Shown piece after piece: positions 16,042 through 24,996 of a stretch of DNA of 64,000 nt (position 1 is its first letter; every line of letters starts with the position of its first letter). Under the pieces are notes generated by a model. The model did not search any database, was not told where the DNA came from, and saw only the letters and a list, made by a program, of their open reading frames with translations. The translations under genes and the position numbers were made by a program. The DNA is from Chitinophaga terrae (ex Kim and Jung 2007) (GTDB lineage: Bacteria; Bacteroidota; Bacteroidia; Chitinophagales; Chitinophagaceae). The DNA is taken from the NCBI RefSeq assembly GCF_900107795.1, contig NZ_FNRL01000009.1:162303-226302 (forward strand). The letters run 5' to 3'.

Positions 16042-17085
16042 TTAAGCGTTAGGGCGCAGTTTACGTACTGCAGCACCAGCTTGCCACAATTCGCTTTCGC
16101 GGAGTTCTTTCAGTTCTTCGTTCAGTTTCTCGCGGTAGTCAGGAGTACTGTTGGAAGAGATAGAACGGGCAGCTTCTTTACCTGCAGCTACGCTCGCATA
16201 CAGCTCGTCGAACACTGGTTGGGTAGCATCTTTAAATTTCTTCCACCAATCCAATGCACCACGTTGAGCGGTAGTAGAGCAGTTAGCATACATCCAGTCC
16301 ATACCATTTTCAGCTACCAGCGGCATGAGCGACTGAGTCAGCTCTTCTACTGTTTCGTTGAATGCTTCGGAAGGACTGTGACCGTTTTTACGCAGTGTTT
16401 CATATTGAGCAGCGAAGATACCCTGGATACAACCCATGAGAGAACCGCGTTCACCTGTCAGGTCGGAGAATACTTCTTTCTTGAAATCTGTTTCGAACAG
16501 GTAACCGGAACCTACGCCGATACCCAGTGCTACAACGCGTTCTTTAGCGCGGCCGGTAGCGTCCTGGAAGATAGCGTAGCTGGAGTTCAGACCCTGACCA
16601 GCCAGGAACAGGCGGCGCAGAGAAGTACCTGAACCTTTAGGAGCAACGAGGATAACGTCTACATCCGCCGGTGGAATGATACCGGTTTGATCTTTGTAAG
16701 TGATACCGAAACCGTGAGAGAAATACAATGCCTTACCAGGAGTCAGGTATTGTTTCAGTGTTGGCCATAAAGAGATCTGACCAGCATCAGACAACAGGAA
16801 CTGGATGATAGTACCTTTTTGTGCAGCTTCTTCGATTTCGAATAAAGTTTCTCCAGGAACCCAGCCATCAGCTACTGCTTTATCCCAGGTTTTAGAATTT
16901 TTACGCTGGCCTACGATTACGTTAAAGCCATTGTCTTTTAAGTTCAATGCCTGACCAGGGCCTTGTACCCCGTATCCGATAACTGCAATCACTTCGTTTT
17001 TCAGCACTTCCCTAGCTTTCTCCATTGGGAATTCTTCTCTGGTTACTACTTCTTCGAGTACACCTCCAAAATTGATGGTTGCCAT
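16042..17085 (-). CDS. ilvC: Ketol-acid reductoisomerase
   Basis: A 347-aa class I enzyme that isomerises and reduces acetolactate or acetohydroxybutyrate with NADPH and Mg2+. The nucleotide-binding loop is IAVIGYGVQGPGQALNL near residue 34, followed by VIVGQRKNSKTWDKA, where Arg and Ser residues favour NADPH. The metal-binding acidic residues lie in the C-terminal helical domain (FSDLTGERGSLMG; FNETVEELTQSLMP). Fifth gene of the operon, 82 bp after ilvN. Confidence 0.95.
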   Translation of the reverse strand: MATINFGGVLEEVVTREEFPMEKAREVLKNEVIAVIGYGVQGPGQALNLKDNGFNVIVGQRKNSKTWDKAVADGWVPGETLFEIEEAAQKGTIIQFLLSDAGQISLWPTLKQYLTPGKALYFSHGFGITYKDQTGIIPPADVDVILVAPKGSGTSLRRLFLAGQGLNSSYAIFQDATGRAKERVVALGIGVGSGYLFETDFKKEVFSDLTGERGSLMGCIQGIFAAQYETLRKNGHSPSEAFNETVEELTQSLMPLVAENGMDWMYANCSTTAQRGALDWWKKFKDATQPVFDELYASVAAGKEAARSISSNSTPDYREKLNEELKELRESELWQAGAAVRKLRPNA

Positions 17086-17167
17086 GTGTTGATTTTTTTG
17101 CTATAGCCAATAACGATGTATGTTATTAACTGGCGTGATTTGAATGAATAATGATTTATAATTTTTC

Positions 17168-17707
17168 TTAGCTGAGTACAGCGTTTTCTTTTTTCTGCAG
17201 GTCTTTCAGGTGCTCATGGAAGCGACGGCTCCATTTCACGATCGCTACTCTTCCGCTTTTTGTATACTCGATCAGTCCATAAGGTTCGAGTACTTTGGTG
17301 AAGTCGATCAGCTCCTGCTGATGGCCTGTCTTCTCTATCACAAAATAATCGGCTGTGATAGTCAGTATCCTGGCCTGGTTATCACGGATCACCCTCTCAA
17401 TATCGCCCTGGGCCAATGATTGGGTAGAGATCTTATACAGCGCCAACTCCTGGTATACCACTTCGTCTTCGTCGTGAACAAAAGCGCGGTGTATTTCTAT
17501 CAGCCGTTCGATCTGGCCGACTACCTTTTCCAGCTTTTCACGTGTAGACATTACCGTGATAACGAATTTATATACGCCAGGGATCTCTGTTTCAGCAGTG
17601 GTCAGACTGGTGATATTAATTCCTCTACGGGTAAAAATGATGGTGATACGGTTGGTGATACCTATACGATCTTCTGTATATACCGTAACTGTATATTCTT
17701 TTTGCAT
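17168..17707 (-). CDS. ilvN: Acetolactate synthase small subunit
   Basis: A 179-aa regulatory subunit with an N-terminal ACT domain (EYTVTVYTEDRIGITNRI; RRGINITSLTTAET) and a C-terminal domain (VIEKTGHQQELIDF; YGLIEYTKSGRVAIVKW). It binds valine and tunes the catalytic subunit encoded by ilvB directly upstream. I chose ATG at 17707, where the ACT domain starts; an in-frame start at 17740, 8 bp after ilvB, would add 11 residues. Cytosolic. Confidence 0.9.
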   Translation of the reverse strand: MQKEYTVTVYTEDRIGITNRITIIFTRRGINITSLTTAETEIPGVYKFVITVMSTREKLEKVVGQIERLIEIHRAFVHDEDEVVYQELALYKISTQSLAQGDIERVIRDNQARILTITADYFVIEKTGHQQELIDFTKVLEPYGLIEYTKSGRVAIVKWSRRFHEHLKDLQKKENAVLS

Positions 17708-17748
17708 GTTGCCTCTGTTGTGAGTTTCAAAAATGATCAATAAACTTA

Positions 17749-19497
17749 CTACTCTAAACGAACGGTTTTGATTGGGGTACCTGCTACCACCATCGGAAAC
17801 ACGTTATCTTCCTGTTCTACCACCACTTCAAGTAAATAAGCCCCGTCGTGAGCCAGCATCTCATCGATTGCCGCAGAGAGTTTTTCACGTTCTGTAACTT
17901 TCTGGCCCGGGATAAAGAATCCTTTAGCGATCTGTATAAAGTCCGGGTTGATCATTTCAGTTGATGAGTAACGTTTGTCGAAGAACAGTTGCTGCCACTG
18001 ACGTACCATTCCCAGGAAGTTGTTGTTCAGGATCACTATTTTCACCCCGATCTGGGATTGATAGATAGTGCCGAGTTCCTGCAAGGTCATCTGGAAACAA
18101 CCATCTCCTATCACCGCTACCACCTGTTTGTCGGGCGCTCCCATTTTTGCGCCCATGGCAGCTGGCAGAGAGAATCCCATTGTTCCCATACCACCGGAAG
18201 TGATATTGGTATTCGGATTTTTAAAGCGATAGTAACGGGAGGCCACCATCTGGTGCTGTCCTACGTCTGTTACCAAGATCGCTTCCCTGTTGGTCTTTTC
18301 GGAGATCAGCCTCACCACTTCCGCCATTTTTACCTGGCCGGTAGTGGGATGCAATTCGTGTCGCTGGATCTTTTCGTATTCTTTCTTTTCTGCCTCACGG
18401 AACTCCTGCAGCCATGATTCGTGGCTGGCAGGTTTAATGAGCGGAAGTAATTCCTGCAAAGCTTCTTTGGCATCGGCATGAACCGGAACGTCGGCGTGGA
18501 TGATCTTGTTGATCTCTGCCGCATCTATCTCGATGTGGATAACCTTGGAGTTTGGTACATAGCTGCTAACGTCGCCGGTTACACGGTCGTCGAAGCGCAT
18601 GCCTACTGCAATGATCACGTCACTGTCGCCGGTGAGCATATTAGGCGCATAGTTGCCGTGCATACCCAGCAAACCTACATACAGCGGGTGATCTACAGGT
18701 ACTGCAGATAATCCCAGCAATGTAGATCCCATCGGGATCTGGGCTTTTTCTGCCAGTGCGATGAGGTCTTTTTCAGCATTGGAGAGTAATACACCATGAC
18801 CGCAAAGGATAAATGGTTTCTTTGCTTCATTGATCAGCGCTGCTGCATCAGCTATCGCTGCTTTGTTTAAAACAGGGCGAGGCTGGTAGCTGCGGATATA
18901 TTCACATTTCTTTTCTTCGTATTCGAATTCCGCTGTCTGCGCATTCTTGGTGATATCTACCAGTACGGGACCAGGGCGGCCTGTACGTGCGATATAGAAG
19001 GCTTTGGATATAGCGGCAGGAATATCTTCTGCGCGGGTTACCTGGATATTCCATTTGGTGATCGGCATGGTGATGCCAATCACGTCTGTTTCCTGGAAAG
19101 CGTCGGTACCCAGCAAAGAAGCGGCTACCTGGCCGGTGATACAAACGATAGGCGTACTGTCCATGAACGCGTCGGCCAGGCCGGTAACCAGGTTGGTAGC
19201 GCCGGGGCCGGATGTTGCGAAAGCCACGCCTACTTTGCCGGAGCTGCGTGCGTAGCCCTGGGCGGCGTGAGTAGCGCCCTGTTCATGTCTTACAAGTATA
19301 TGATGTACTTTATCTCTAAAATCATACAGCGCATCATAAATTGGCATGATTGCGCCACCGGGATAACCGAAGATGGTTTCCACCCCTTCTGCTATCAATG
19401 AGCGGATCACTGCTTCTGAACCGGTAATTACAGGTTTCTTAGCTGTTGGCTTTTCTGTAACCTCAGGCTTCATCAGTAACACATCCTTCTGTTGCAT
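17749..19497 (-). CDS. ilvB: Acetolactate synthase large subunit
   Basis: A 582-aa thiamine-diphosphate enzyme that joins pyruvate with pyruvate or 2-oxobutyrate. The catalytic Glu lies in [16 protein letters not shown] (near residue 73), the FAD region around [11 protein letters not shown], and the ThDP/Mg motif is [14 protein letters not shown] followed by [12 protein letters not shown]. The gene overlaps the end of ilvD by 35 bp from the first ATG, or by 11 bp if translation begins at the internal ATG at 19473. Either way the two are translationally coupled. Order in the operon: ilvE, ilvD, ilvB, ilvN, ilvC, ilvA. Confidence 0.95.
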   Translation of the reverse strand: MQQKDVLLMKPEVTEKPTAKKPVITGSEAVIRSLIAEGVETIFGYPGGAIMPIYDALYDFRDKVHHILVRHEQGATHAAQGYARSSGKVGVAFATSGPGATNLVTGLADAFMDSTPIVCITGQVAASLLGTDAFQETDVIGITMPITKWNIQVTRAEDIPAAISKAFYIARTGRPGPVLVDITKNAQTAEFEYEEKKCEYIRSYQPRPVLNKAAIADAAALINEAKKPFILCGHGVLLSNAEKDLIALAEKAQIPMGSTLLGLSAVPVDHPLYVGLLGMHGNYAPNMLTGDSDVIIAVGMRFDDRVTGDVSSYVPNSKVIHIEIDAAEINKIIHADVPVHADAKEALQELLPLIKPASHESWLQEFREAEKKEYEKIQRHELHPTTGQVKMAEVVRLISEKTNREAILVTDVGQHQMVASRYYRFKNPNTNITSGGMGTMGFSLPAAMGAKMGAPDKQVVAVIGDGCFQMTLQELGTIYQSQIGVKIVILNNNFLGMVRQWQQLFFDKRYSSTEMINPDFIQIAKGFFIPGQKVTEREKLSAAIDEMLAHDGAYLLEVVVEQEDNVFPMVVAGTPIKTVRLE

Positions 19498-21142
19498 TTT
19501 TTACAAGTTTTGCGTACTTAAATAAGATTCCGTTAGATGCTTTTAATGCAGGCTGTTTCCATGCGGCCCTGCGAGCTGCAAGTTCCTCATCGCTCAGTTC
19601 TACATTAATGAAGTTTTTAGTTGCATCTATTTCAATAATATCATCATCTTTTACCAGGGCGATATTACCGCCTTCGAAAGCTTCAGGGGTAATATGGCCT
19701 ACTACAAAGCCATGTGTTCCACCAGAGAAGCGGCCATCAGTGATCAAAGCAACACTTTTACCCAGTCCGGCGCCCATGATCGCACTAGTCGGTTTCAACA
19801 TCTCTGGCATGCCGGGCGCTCCTTTAGGGCCCACCTGGCGAATGACGACAACATCTCCTGCCTTCACTTTGCCTGAAGAGATACCTGCGATCAGTTCAAA
19901 TTCCCCGTCGAATACCCTCGCAGGGCCTTTGAAACGTTCGCCTTCCTTACCGGTGATCTTGGCCACAGCACCCTGGGTAGCCAGGTTACCGTAGAGGATC
20001 TGGATATGCGCTGTTTGTTTCAATGGTTTTTCCAACGGCACAATGATATCCTGTGATTCGAATTCAATATCCGGTACAGATTCCAGGTTTTCTGCCACAG
20101 TTTTACCGGTTACGGTCAAACAATGACCATGGAGATAACCTTTCTTCAATAAATATTTCATTACCAATGGTATACCACCGATCTTATGCAGGTCTTCCAT
20201 GAGGTATTTACCACTTGGTTTCAGATCTGCGATCAGCGGCGTTTTATCGCTGATGCGCTGGAAATCGTCAATAGTCAGCGGAATATTCACTGATTTCGCT
20301 ACAGCGATCATATGCAGTACAGCGTTGGTACTACCGCCGGTAGCCATTATCACTGTCAATGCGTTTTCGAATGCTTCTTTGGTCATGATATCCCTTGGCT
20401 TGATATCTTTTTCCAGCAGCAGCTTAATATATTGACCGGCAGCGATACATTCGTCCCTCTTTTCCTGGCTCAGCGCCGGGTTGGAAGAACTGTAAGGCAG
20501 GCTCATACCCATTGCTTCAATAGCGGAAGACATGGTGTTAGCGGTATACATACCGCCGCATGCGCCGGCGCCAGGGCAGGCATTTTTCACGATGCCCTGG
20601 AAATCTCCTTCATCCAGCTTGCCGGCGATCTTCTGGCCTAAAGCTTCAAATGCGGAGATAATATTCAAATCCTGACCTTTATATTTTCCAGGGGCAATAG
20701 AACCACCATATACCATGATAGAAGGGCGGTTCAGACGGCCCATTGCCATTAATGATCCCGGCATGTTCTTATCACAGCCCGGTACAGTGATCAGCGCATC
20801 ATAATACTGGGCGCCTGCCACTGTTTCGATAGAATCTGCGATGAGATCACGGCTAACAAGAGAGTAACGCATACCTTCAGTACCATTGCTGATACCATCA
20901 CTAACGCCGATAGTATTGAAGATGAGACCTACCAGGCCATTATCCCATACCCCTTTTTTCACATCCTGAGCAAGGCTGTTCAGGTGCATATTACAAGGGT
21001 TACCATCGTAGCCCATACTTACAATACCAACCTGTGCCTTTTTAAGGTCTTCTTCGGTAAGGCCAATTGCATATAATTGGGCCTGTGCGGCTGGCTGAGT
21101 AGGATCCTGAGTGATCGTTTTACTGTATTTGTTTAATTCCAT
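19463..21142 (-). CDS. ilvD: Dihydroxy-acid dehydratase
   Basis: A 559-aa Fe-S enzyme that dehydrates dihydroxyvalerates to the 2-keto acids of valine and isoleucine. Cluster-ligand cysteines are visible in [18 protein letters not shown] and [16 protein letters not shown]. The C-terminal domain has [18 protein letters not shown]. Complete. A 278-bp gap with predicted RNA structure separates it from ilvE, so it may be expressed both by readthrough and by internal control. Confidence 0.95.
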   Translation of the reverse strand: MELNKYSKTITQDPTQPAAQAQLYAIGLTEEDLKKAQVGIVSMGYDGNPCNMHLNSLAQDVKKGVWDNGLVGLIFNTIGVSDGISNGTEGMRYSLVSRDLIADSIETVAGAQYYDALITVPGCDKNMPGSLMAMGRLNRPSIMVYGGSIAPGKYKGQDLNIISAFEALGQKIAGKLDEGDFQGIVKNACPGAGACGGMYTANTMSSAIEAMGMSLPYSSSNPALSQEKRDECIAAGQYIKLLLEKDIKPRDIMTKEAFENALTVIMATGGSTNAVLHMIAVAKSVNIPLTIDDFQRISDKTPLIADLKPSGKYLMEDLHKIGGIPLVMKYLLKKGYLHGHCLTVTGKTVAENLESVPDIEFESQDIIVPLEKPLKQTAHIQILYGNLATQGAVAKITGKEGERFKGPARVFDGEFELIAGISSGKVKAGDVVVIRQVGPKGAPGMPEMLKPTSAIMGAGLGKSVALITDGRFSGGTHGFVVGHITPEAFEGGNIALVKDDDIIEIDATKNFINVELSDEELAARRAAWKQPALKASNGILFKYAKLVKNATEGCVTDEA

Positions 21143-21180
21143 TGTTTTATAATTATCCAGATAATCCTGTTTTACAATAA

Positions 21181-21298
21181 CCCTATTTTAAACTTCTGCA
21201 CAAAATACCCGGTAGCGCTTTCAAATTCAAACCAAATATTTCGTGGTTAGCCGGTATTCAAATCGTTCGTTTTGTCGCTGAATCCCGCTACCATAGGG
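21181..21298 (-). other. Structured leader-like element upstream of ilvD
   Basis: Nested complementary segments: CCCTAT (21181-21186) with ATAGGG (21293-21298), GGTAGCG (21211-21217) with CGCTACC (21286-21292), and AACCA (21230-21234) with TGGTT (21244-21248). The mRNA could fold into a closed multi-helix structure ending 38 nt before the ilvD start. I recognise no known riboswitch consensus in it. Confidence 0.45.
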
Positions 21299-21334
21299 AA
21301 TACTTACTAGTCCGATTTACAACATTCAAGGGTC

Positions 21335-21366
21335 AAAAAAGGGGCTTAATTAATTTTTTATTCCCC
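21335..21366 (-). terminator. Weak terminator-like element after ilvE
   Basis: Minus-strand GGGG, 18-nt AT-rich loop, CCCC, then TTTTTT. The stem is only about 4 GC pairs. It could partly end ilvE transcripts before ilvD. Confidence 0.4.
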
Positions 21367-21374
21367 TAAATTAC

Positions 21375-21420
21375 CCGGCAAAACAGCCGTTGTACAGCAT
21401 GCTGTTTACCACGTTGCCGG
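21375..21420 (-). repeat. Intercistronic hairpin at the ilvE stop
   Basis: CCGGCA/TGCCGG and AAACAGC/GCTGTTT pair with a one-sided bulge immediately after the ilvE stop codon. There is no T-run. It is likely an mRNA 3' stabilising stem. Confidence 0.5.
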
Positions 21421-22323
21421 CTATACTAAGGTAGCGCCGGCGCTTACCGGCCTGCCGGTTACCCGGTTTTTGTAGGCCTGTTGCAGCTTTTGACAGAGAG
21501 AACCTTCCCAGGGCAGCGGGAATTCGTACTCATCCAGGGCCTTCAGACCAGCGATCTCAGCCCCTGTTCCACATACGAAAGCGGCATCAGCAGTTTTTAA
21601 CTCGTTGATTGTGAATAATTTTTCCTCAACCGGGATATTCATTTCCCGGCAGAGCTCTATTACCGTAGCCCTGGTAATGCCGGGCAGGATGTTGCCCAAA
21701 GCGGGAGTGTACATCTTCCCGTTCTTCTCAAAAAAGAGGTTGGCGCTGGCAGCTTCTGCCACAAAGCCATGGGCATCAAGGAGTAAAGCTTCGTCGAACC
21801 CTTTGCGGCGGGCCTCTTCCGACGCCAGGATAGAATTGATGTATAAACCCGAGGATTTAGATTCAATTTCGAAGGCTTTGGGGTTTGGGCGTTCGTACGA
21901 GGAGGTCATGAGCCTCAGCATCTTATCACCAAGATAAGCGCCCCAGTTCCAGGCGCAGATGAAGATATGAGAAGCAGCGGCGGCTTTCAGCGTCATACCG
22001 GGCGGGCAATATACAAGAGGCCTGATGTACGCTTCCTGCAGGTTATTCAGTTCCAGCACTTTATAGCTGGCTTCAATCAGTTCATTGTTATCAAAAGGGT
22101 AAGGGATGTGAATAAGTTCGCAGGAACGTTTCAGTCTTTCATAATGTGCTTCTGCCTTGAAGATGCGCACATCGCTGCCGACGGTTTTGTAAGCGCGGAT
22201 ACCTTCGAAGGCGGCATAGCCGTAGTGGAGCGACTGGCCATACAGGTCAGTAGAGGCCGTGGCGGCCCTGGTGAATTCACCATTCAGGTAAATAGTGGTC
22301 TGGTGATCATAATAACTATTCAT
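21421..22323 (-). CDS. ilvE: Branched-chain amino acid aminotransferase
   Basis: A 300-aa class IV PLP aminotransferase catalysing the last step to Val, Ile and Leu. Class IV motifs are seen: an N-terminal YGYAAFEGIRAYKT, the region EARRKGFDEALLLDAHGFVAEAASANLFF around residue 180 (read in parts), and ITRATVIELC. The last segment is typical of the cofactor phosphate site. First structural gene of the operon, starting 18 nt after an attenuator terminator. Confidence 0.93.
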   Translation of the reverse strand: MNSYYDHQTTIYLNGEFTRAATASTDLYGQSLHYGYAAFEGIRAYKTVGSDVRIFKAEAHYERLKRSCELIHIPYPFDNNELIEASYKVLELNNLQEAYIRPLVYCPPGMTLKAAAASHIFICAWNWGAYLGDKMLRLMTSSYERPNPKAFEIESKSSGLYINSILASEEARRKGFDEALLLDAHGFVAEAASANLFFEKNGKMYTPALGNILPGITRATVIELCREMNIPVEEKLFTINELKTADAAFVCGTGAEIAGLKALDEYEFPLPWEGSLCQKLQQAYKNRVTGRPVSAGATLV

Positions 22324-22341
22324 AATAAACGAATTAGGCGC

Positions 22342-22374
22342 AAAAAAAAGCCTTCCTCGTTGCGGAGGAAGGCT
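22342..22374 (-). terminator. ilv attenuator terminator
   Basis: 10-bp perfect stem AGCCTTCCTC/GAGGAAGGCT, 6-base loop, then eight T on the minus strand. The first arm contains TCCTCCG in the transcript, fully complementary over 7 nt to CGGAGGA at the end of the leader ORF (plus-strand 22407-22414), giving a competing antiterminator. Confidence 0.9.
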
Positions 22375-22403
22375 GTATATCGTTATGATTATATCTACGT
22401 TAG

Positions 22404-22520
22404 CTATCCTCCGACCTGATGGCGAATAATGACAACAATAATAACCACGACGATAGAGAGGACGCTGCTGAGCCCTGCTATGATCCGGTTAGTGTTTGTA
22501 TTGTTGTTATTACCTTTCAT
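22404..22520 (-). CDS. ilvL: Ile/Val-rich ilv leader peptide (38 aa)
   Basis: ORF from ATG at 22520 to TAG at 22404. Residues 23 to 32 read IVVVIIVVII; overall there are seven Ile, seven Val and two Leu. This is the composition of the enterobacterial ilv leader and is followed at once by a terminator and ilvE. The transcript segment TCCTCT (plus-strand 22457-22462, codons 20-22) can pair with GGAGGA at the ORF end (region 1:2), and GGAGGA with the terminator arm (2:3). Stalling on Ile/Val codons would favour readthrough. A small membrane peptide is the alternative, but the placement argues for attenuation. The symbol follows functional analogy. Confidence 0.85.
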   Translation of the reverse strand: MKGNNNNTNTNRIIAGLSSVLSIVVVIIVVIIRHQVGG

Positions 22521-22549
22521 TGGGAGGTATGAAATGATTTGTGTTTTCA

Positions 22550-22581
22550 CAAATGTATCTGACTATGAAGTTAAAAACAAA
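22550..22581 (-). promoter_or_regulatory. Promoter of the ilv operon
   Basis: Minus-strand TACATTTG (22557-22550) 20 nt below TTTG (22581-22578): a full match to the Bacteroidota consensus. The leader ATG lies 30 nt downstream. The rest of 22521-22683 is AT-rich without genes. Confidence 0.78.
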
Positions 22582-22683
22582 CAATGCGACAAGATTTCGT
22601 CAAAAATTAATTTCTATATAATAGTTAGATAATTTTCAAATTAATCTTTAATTATTAAATTTTATCAAACAAATCATGAAAAT

Positions 22684-22716
22684 AAAAGAGAGCGAAGAAA
22701 ATCCCCGCTCTCTTTA
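22684..22716 (-). terminator. Terminator after the sugar kinase gene
   Basis: 10-bp stem AAAGAGAGCG/CGCTCTCTTT with an 11-base loop; the minus-strand tail is TTTATTTT. It separates the kinase operon from the ilv promoter. Confidence 0.8.
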
Positions 22717-22748
22717 AATTTTCGCCGCCGTCTTATGCGCCTGGCGAG

Positions 22749-22809
22749 AAAAATGATTTCATTTCATTTACTGTTCACGTTCTAAAAATGATTTCATTTT
22801 ATTGTTCAC
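22749..22809. repeat. Short direct repeat at the kinase 3' end
   Basis: AAAAATGATTTCATTT followed by TTCAC-type ends occurs at 22749-22778 and 22784-22809 with small indels. The second copy covers the kinase stop codon. Probably a local tandem duplication. Confidence 0.6.
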
Positions 22810-23896
22810 TTTTTTCACTGATCAGCAGGCATTTATCGATAATGCGCTGCAGTATTGGTTCTTTTTCGATCAGTCGCTGCAATAATACCAGTTGGTTTTT
22901 AGCGCGGTCGAAGTTGTGGTTTGGATACCTGGTCGGGTAGTAAACGTCCCCGTTCAGGTAGTCTGTAAGGAATCTGATTCCCTGCATGTAGATCATAAAC
23001 TTTCCTGCGAAGAACAATTGTTGCTTTTCAACATTTGTGAGCGTTCCTCCGACTTCTTCCAGGTATCCCTGCATGAGGGCTTCGAAATAAGCTTCGCGGA
23101 CGACGATCTTACTGAAATCGCTTTCTTCTTCTGAGACGGGGCAAACATAGGTTCTAACCATATCGCCCAGGTCGGAGATGATTTTGCCCGGCATCAGGGT
23201 ATCCAGGTCGCAAACACAAATACCTTCAAAAGTTGTTTTGTTGAGCAAGACATTATTGATCTTGGTATCGTGGTGCATTAACCTGTCCTTGAACTCGGGA
23301 TCTGTTTTCAGTTGTTCATACGTTACTGCGATGTCGGAGTAGCGCAGGAAATCTTCAATCATTCCTTCTGCTGCTGCTTTCCTGTCTTCCTCTGCGTTTT
23401 TGATAGCATCCTGGAAGGCGCTGTACCGGAGGGTAAGATTGTGAAAGTTTGGAATAGAAGCTTTAAACGGTTTCAGATCGATGCCCGAAAGGTAACTGGC
23501 CAGGCGTCCAAATTGTTTGGCCGCTTCGTAAGCCTGCTTTGGGTTATCGGCCTGATCTACCGTTACGGAACCCGCAATGAAGGGGATCAATCGCCAGTAT
23601 TCGTTGTTGATTACAAAGAGCTCTTCCCCGTTAACCGTGGGGATCGGCGTAATAAACAGATAGCCGGGATGATTTACTGCCAGGTAATCTGCTGCCATTC
23701 TTTGGTTAGCAGCGATGATACCCGGCTCCTTGAATACGTTCACATTGATCTTTTGTAAAACGTACTTGCTGCTGTCCTGCTTCTTCTCGAGCAAAAAGGT
23801 GTTGTTGATGTGTCCTGATCCAAATTTTCGGACATTTAATCCTTCAGGCTCCAAACCAAAAGCCTGAAGGATCTTTTCATTGGGTTTTATTTCCAT
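22799..23896 (-). CDS. Aminoglycoside-phosphotransferase-fold sugar kinase (NahK-like)
   Basis: A 365-aa kinase of the APH/choline kinase fold. N-terminal GSGHINNTFLLEK (nucleotide loop), catalytic LMHHDTKINNVLLN near residue 210, and the Mg-binding CDLDTLMPG just after. It resembles N-acetylhexosamine 1-kinases rather than antibiotic kinases. Its gene overlaps the end of a sugar-1-phosphate nucleotidyltransferase by 10 bp, which fits salvage of a hexosamine to an NDP-sugar. Substrate not readable by eye. Confidence 0.8.
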   Translation of the reverse strand: MEIKPNEKILQAFGLEPEGLNVRKFGSGHINNTFLLEKKQDSSKYVLQKINVNVFKEPGIIAANQRMAADYLAVNHPGYLFITPIPTVNGEELFVINNEYWRLIPFIAGSVTVDQADNPKQAYEAAKQFGRLASYLSGIDLKPFKASIPNFHNLTLRYSAFQDAIKNAEEDRKAAAEGMIEDFLRYSDIAVTYEQLKTDPEFKDRLMHHDTKINNVLLNKTTFEGICVCDLDTLMPGKIISDLGDMVRTYVCPVSEEESDFSKIVVREAYFEALMQGYLEEVGGTLTNVEKQQLFFAGKFMIYMQGIRFLTDYLNGDVYYPTRYPNHNFDRAKNQLVLLQRLIEKEPILQRIIDKCLLISEKSEQ

Positions 23897-24789
23897 AAAT
23901 TGTCTGGATATTCTCCCTTCTTAACCAGTTCATTCAAACTGGCCTGCACTCCTGGTGCATCTTCTTTGTAGGTAACGCCAAACCATTGTGCGCTGGTAGG
24001 CAATACCTTCACCTGGCCTATGTTCCTGCGAATAAACTCGTCTGCCACAATTGGAATAAAGAATTCGGATTTTGGATTACTGATATTCTTTTCGAGAAAT
24101 TCGTTGAAAAGGGTCTGGCTAAGTTGAAAAACGCTCGGATCAAAGCCCCAGAAGTTCATAGATACCGGGGTATCGGCAGGCAGCGGATGTTTTGAGCCGT
24201 CTGCTTCTTCGTATACGATCTGGTCGTTCTCTTTGTATATTTTAGTTCTTTCGTTGATAGCTGCGAGGTTGCCTGCTTCGTTTACAGAACAAACGCCACG
24301 GGAAACAGAACCATGTTCACTGATAGTTTTACCTAACTGGTAACCTACTACGCTGTACAGCTCAGGTTTGCATTCATTTTTCAGGAAAGCGGCCATTTTC
24401 ACGAAAGAATCGGTACCATAGAAATCATCCGCATTGATCACTGCAAATGGTTCATTGATAGCGTCTTTAGCGCACAAAATAGCATGGGCGGTACCCCAAG
24501 GTTTGGTCCTTTCTGCGGGGATCTGATGACCGCCAACAAAAGCACCCATTTCCTGATATACATAATCCGTTTTAATACGTCCTTTCAGCTTGGGTTCAAA
24601 GATCTCTTTGAACTCGCTGGCAAAGTTTTCACGGATAATAAATACAATTTTTCCAAAGCCGGCATTGATCGCATCATAAATTGAGTAATCAATAATTGTC
24701 TCACCACTGGGGCCAAATTCCTGGATTTGTTTCAAACTGCCGTAACGACTGGCCATTCCGGCCGCTAAAATCAATAAAGTCGGTTGCAT
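23887..24789 (-). CDS. Sugar-phosphate nucleotidyltransferase
   Basis: A 300-aa NTP-transferase. The signature TLLILAAGMASRYGSLKQ is at the N-terminus, the metal-binding Asp pair in FAVINADDFYG near residue 100, and a GSVSRGVCSVNEAG segment in the middle. It makes an NDP-sugar from NTP and sugar-1-phosphate. I chose ATG at 24789 because the nucleotide loop follows at once; the in-frame ATG at 24855 adds 22 residues. The overlap with the kinase gene indicates one transcript and one pathway. Confidence 0.85.
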   Translation of the reverse strand: MQPTLLILAAGMASRYGSLKQIQEFGPSGETIIDYSIYDAINAGFGKIVFIIRENFASEFKEIFEPKLKGRIKTDYVYQEMGAFVGGHQIPAERTKPWGTAHAILCAKDAINEPFAVINADDFYGTDSFVKMAAFLKNECKPELYSVVGYQLGKTISEHGSVSRGVCSVNEAGNLAAINERTKIYKENDQIVYEEADGSKHPLPADTPVSMNFWGFDPSVFQLSQTLFNEFLEKNISNPKSEFFIPIVADEFIRRNIGQVKVLPTSAQWFGVTYKEDAPGVQASLNELVKKGEYPDNLWK

Positions 24790-24996
24790 TTTTCTGATAT
24801 TAGTTTTATAATTATCAACTATTTCCCTAAAAATATCGGCGCCTAATTTAATCATTAAATACTGTTTTATCAGTTTCTTTTGTGTTACTTCCTTGTTTTC
24901 ACTGCAATTTTGCTACGTTTCGCCATACTCTAAGCCCCTCTCACACTGCCTTTTCCTTACAAACCTTACCTTCGCCAAAAATCTTTCAGTCCAAGC

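Noticed and set aside
21244..21298. 15-codon ORF (MVAGFSDKTNDLNTG) before ilvD as a third leader peptide
   Set aside because: It is not enriched in branched-chain residues and no terminator follows it; only the structure is reported.
22429..22632. Plus-strand ORF opposite the ilv leader
   Set aside because: It is the complement of the leader peptide and its promoter; low-complexity start and no homology pattern.
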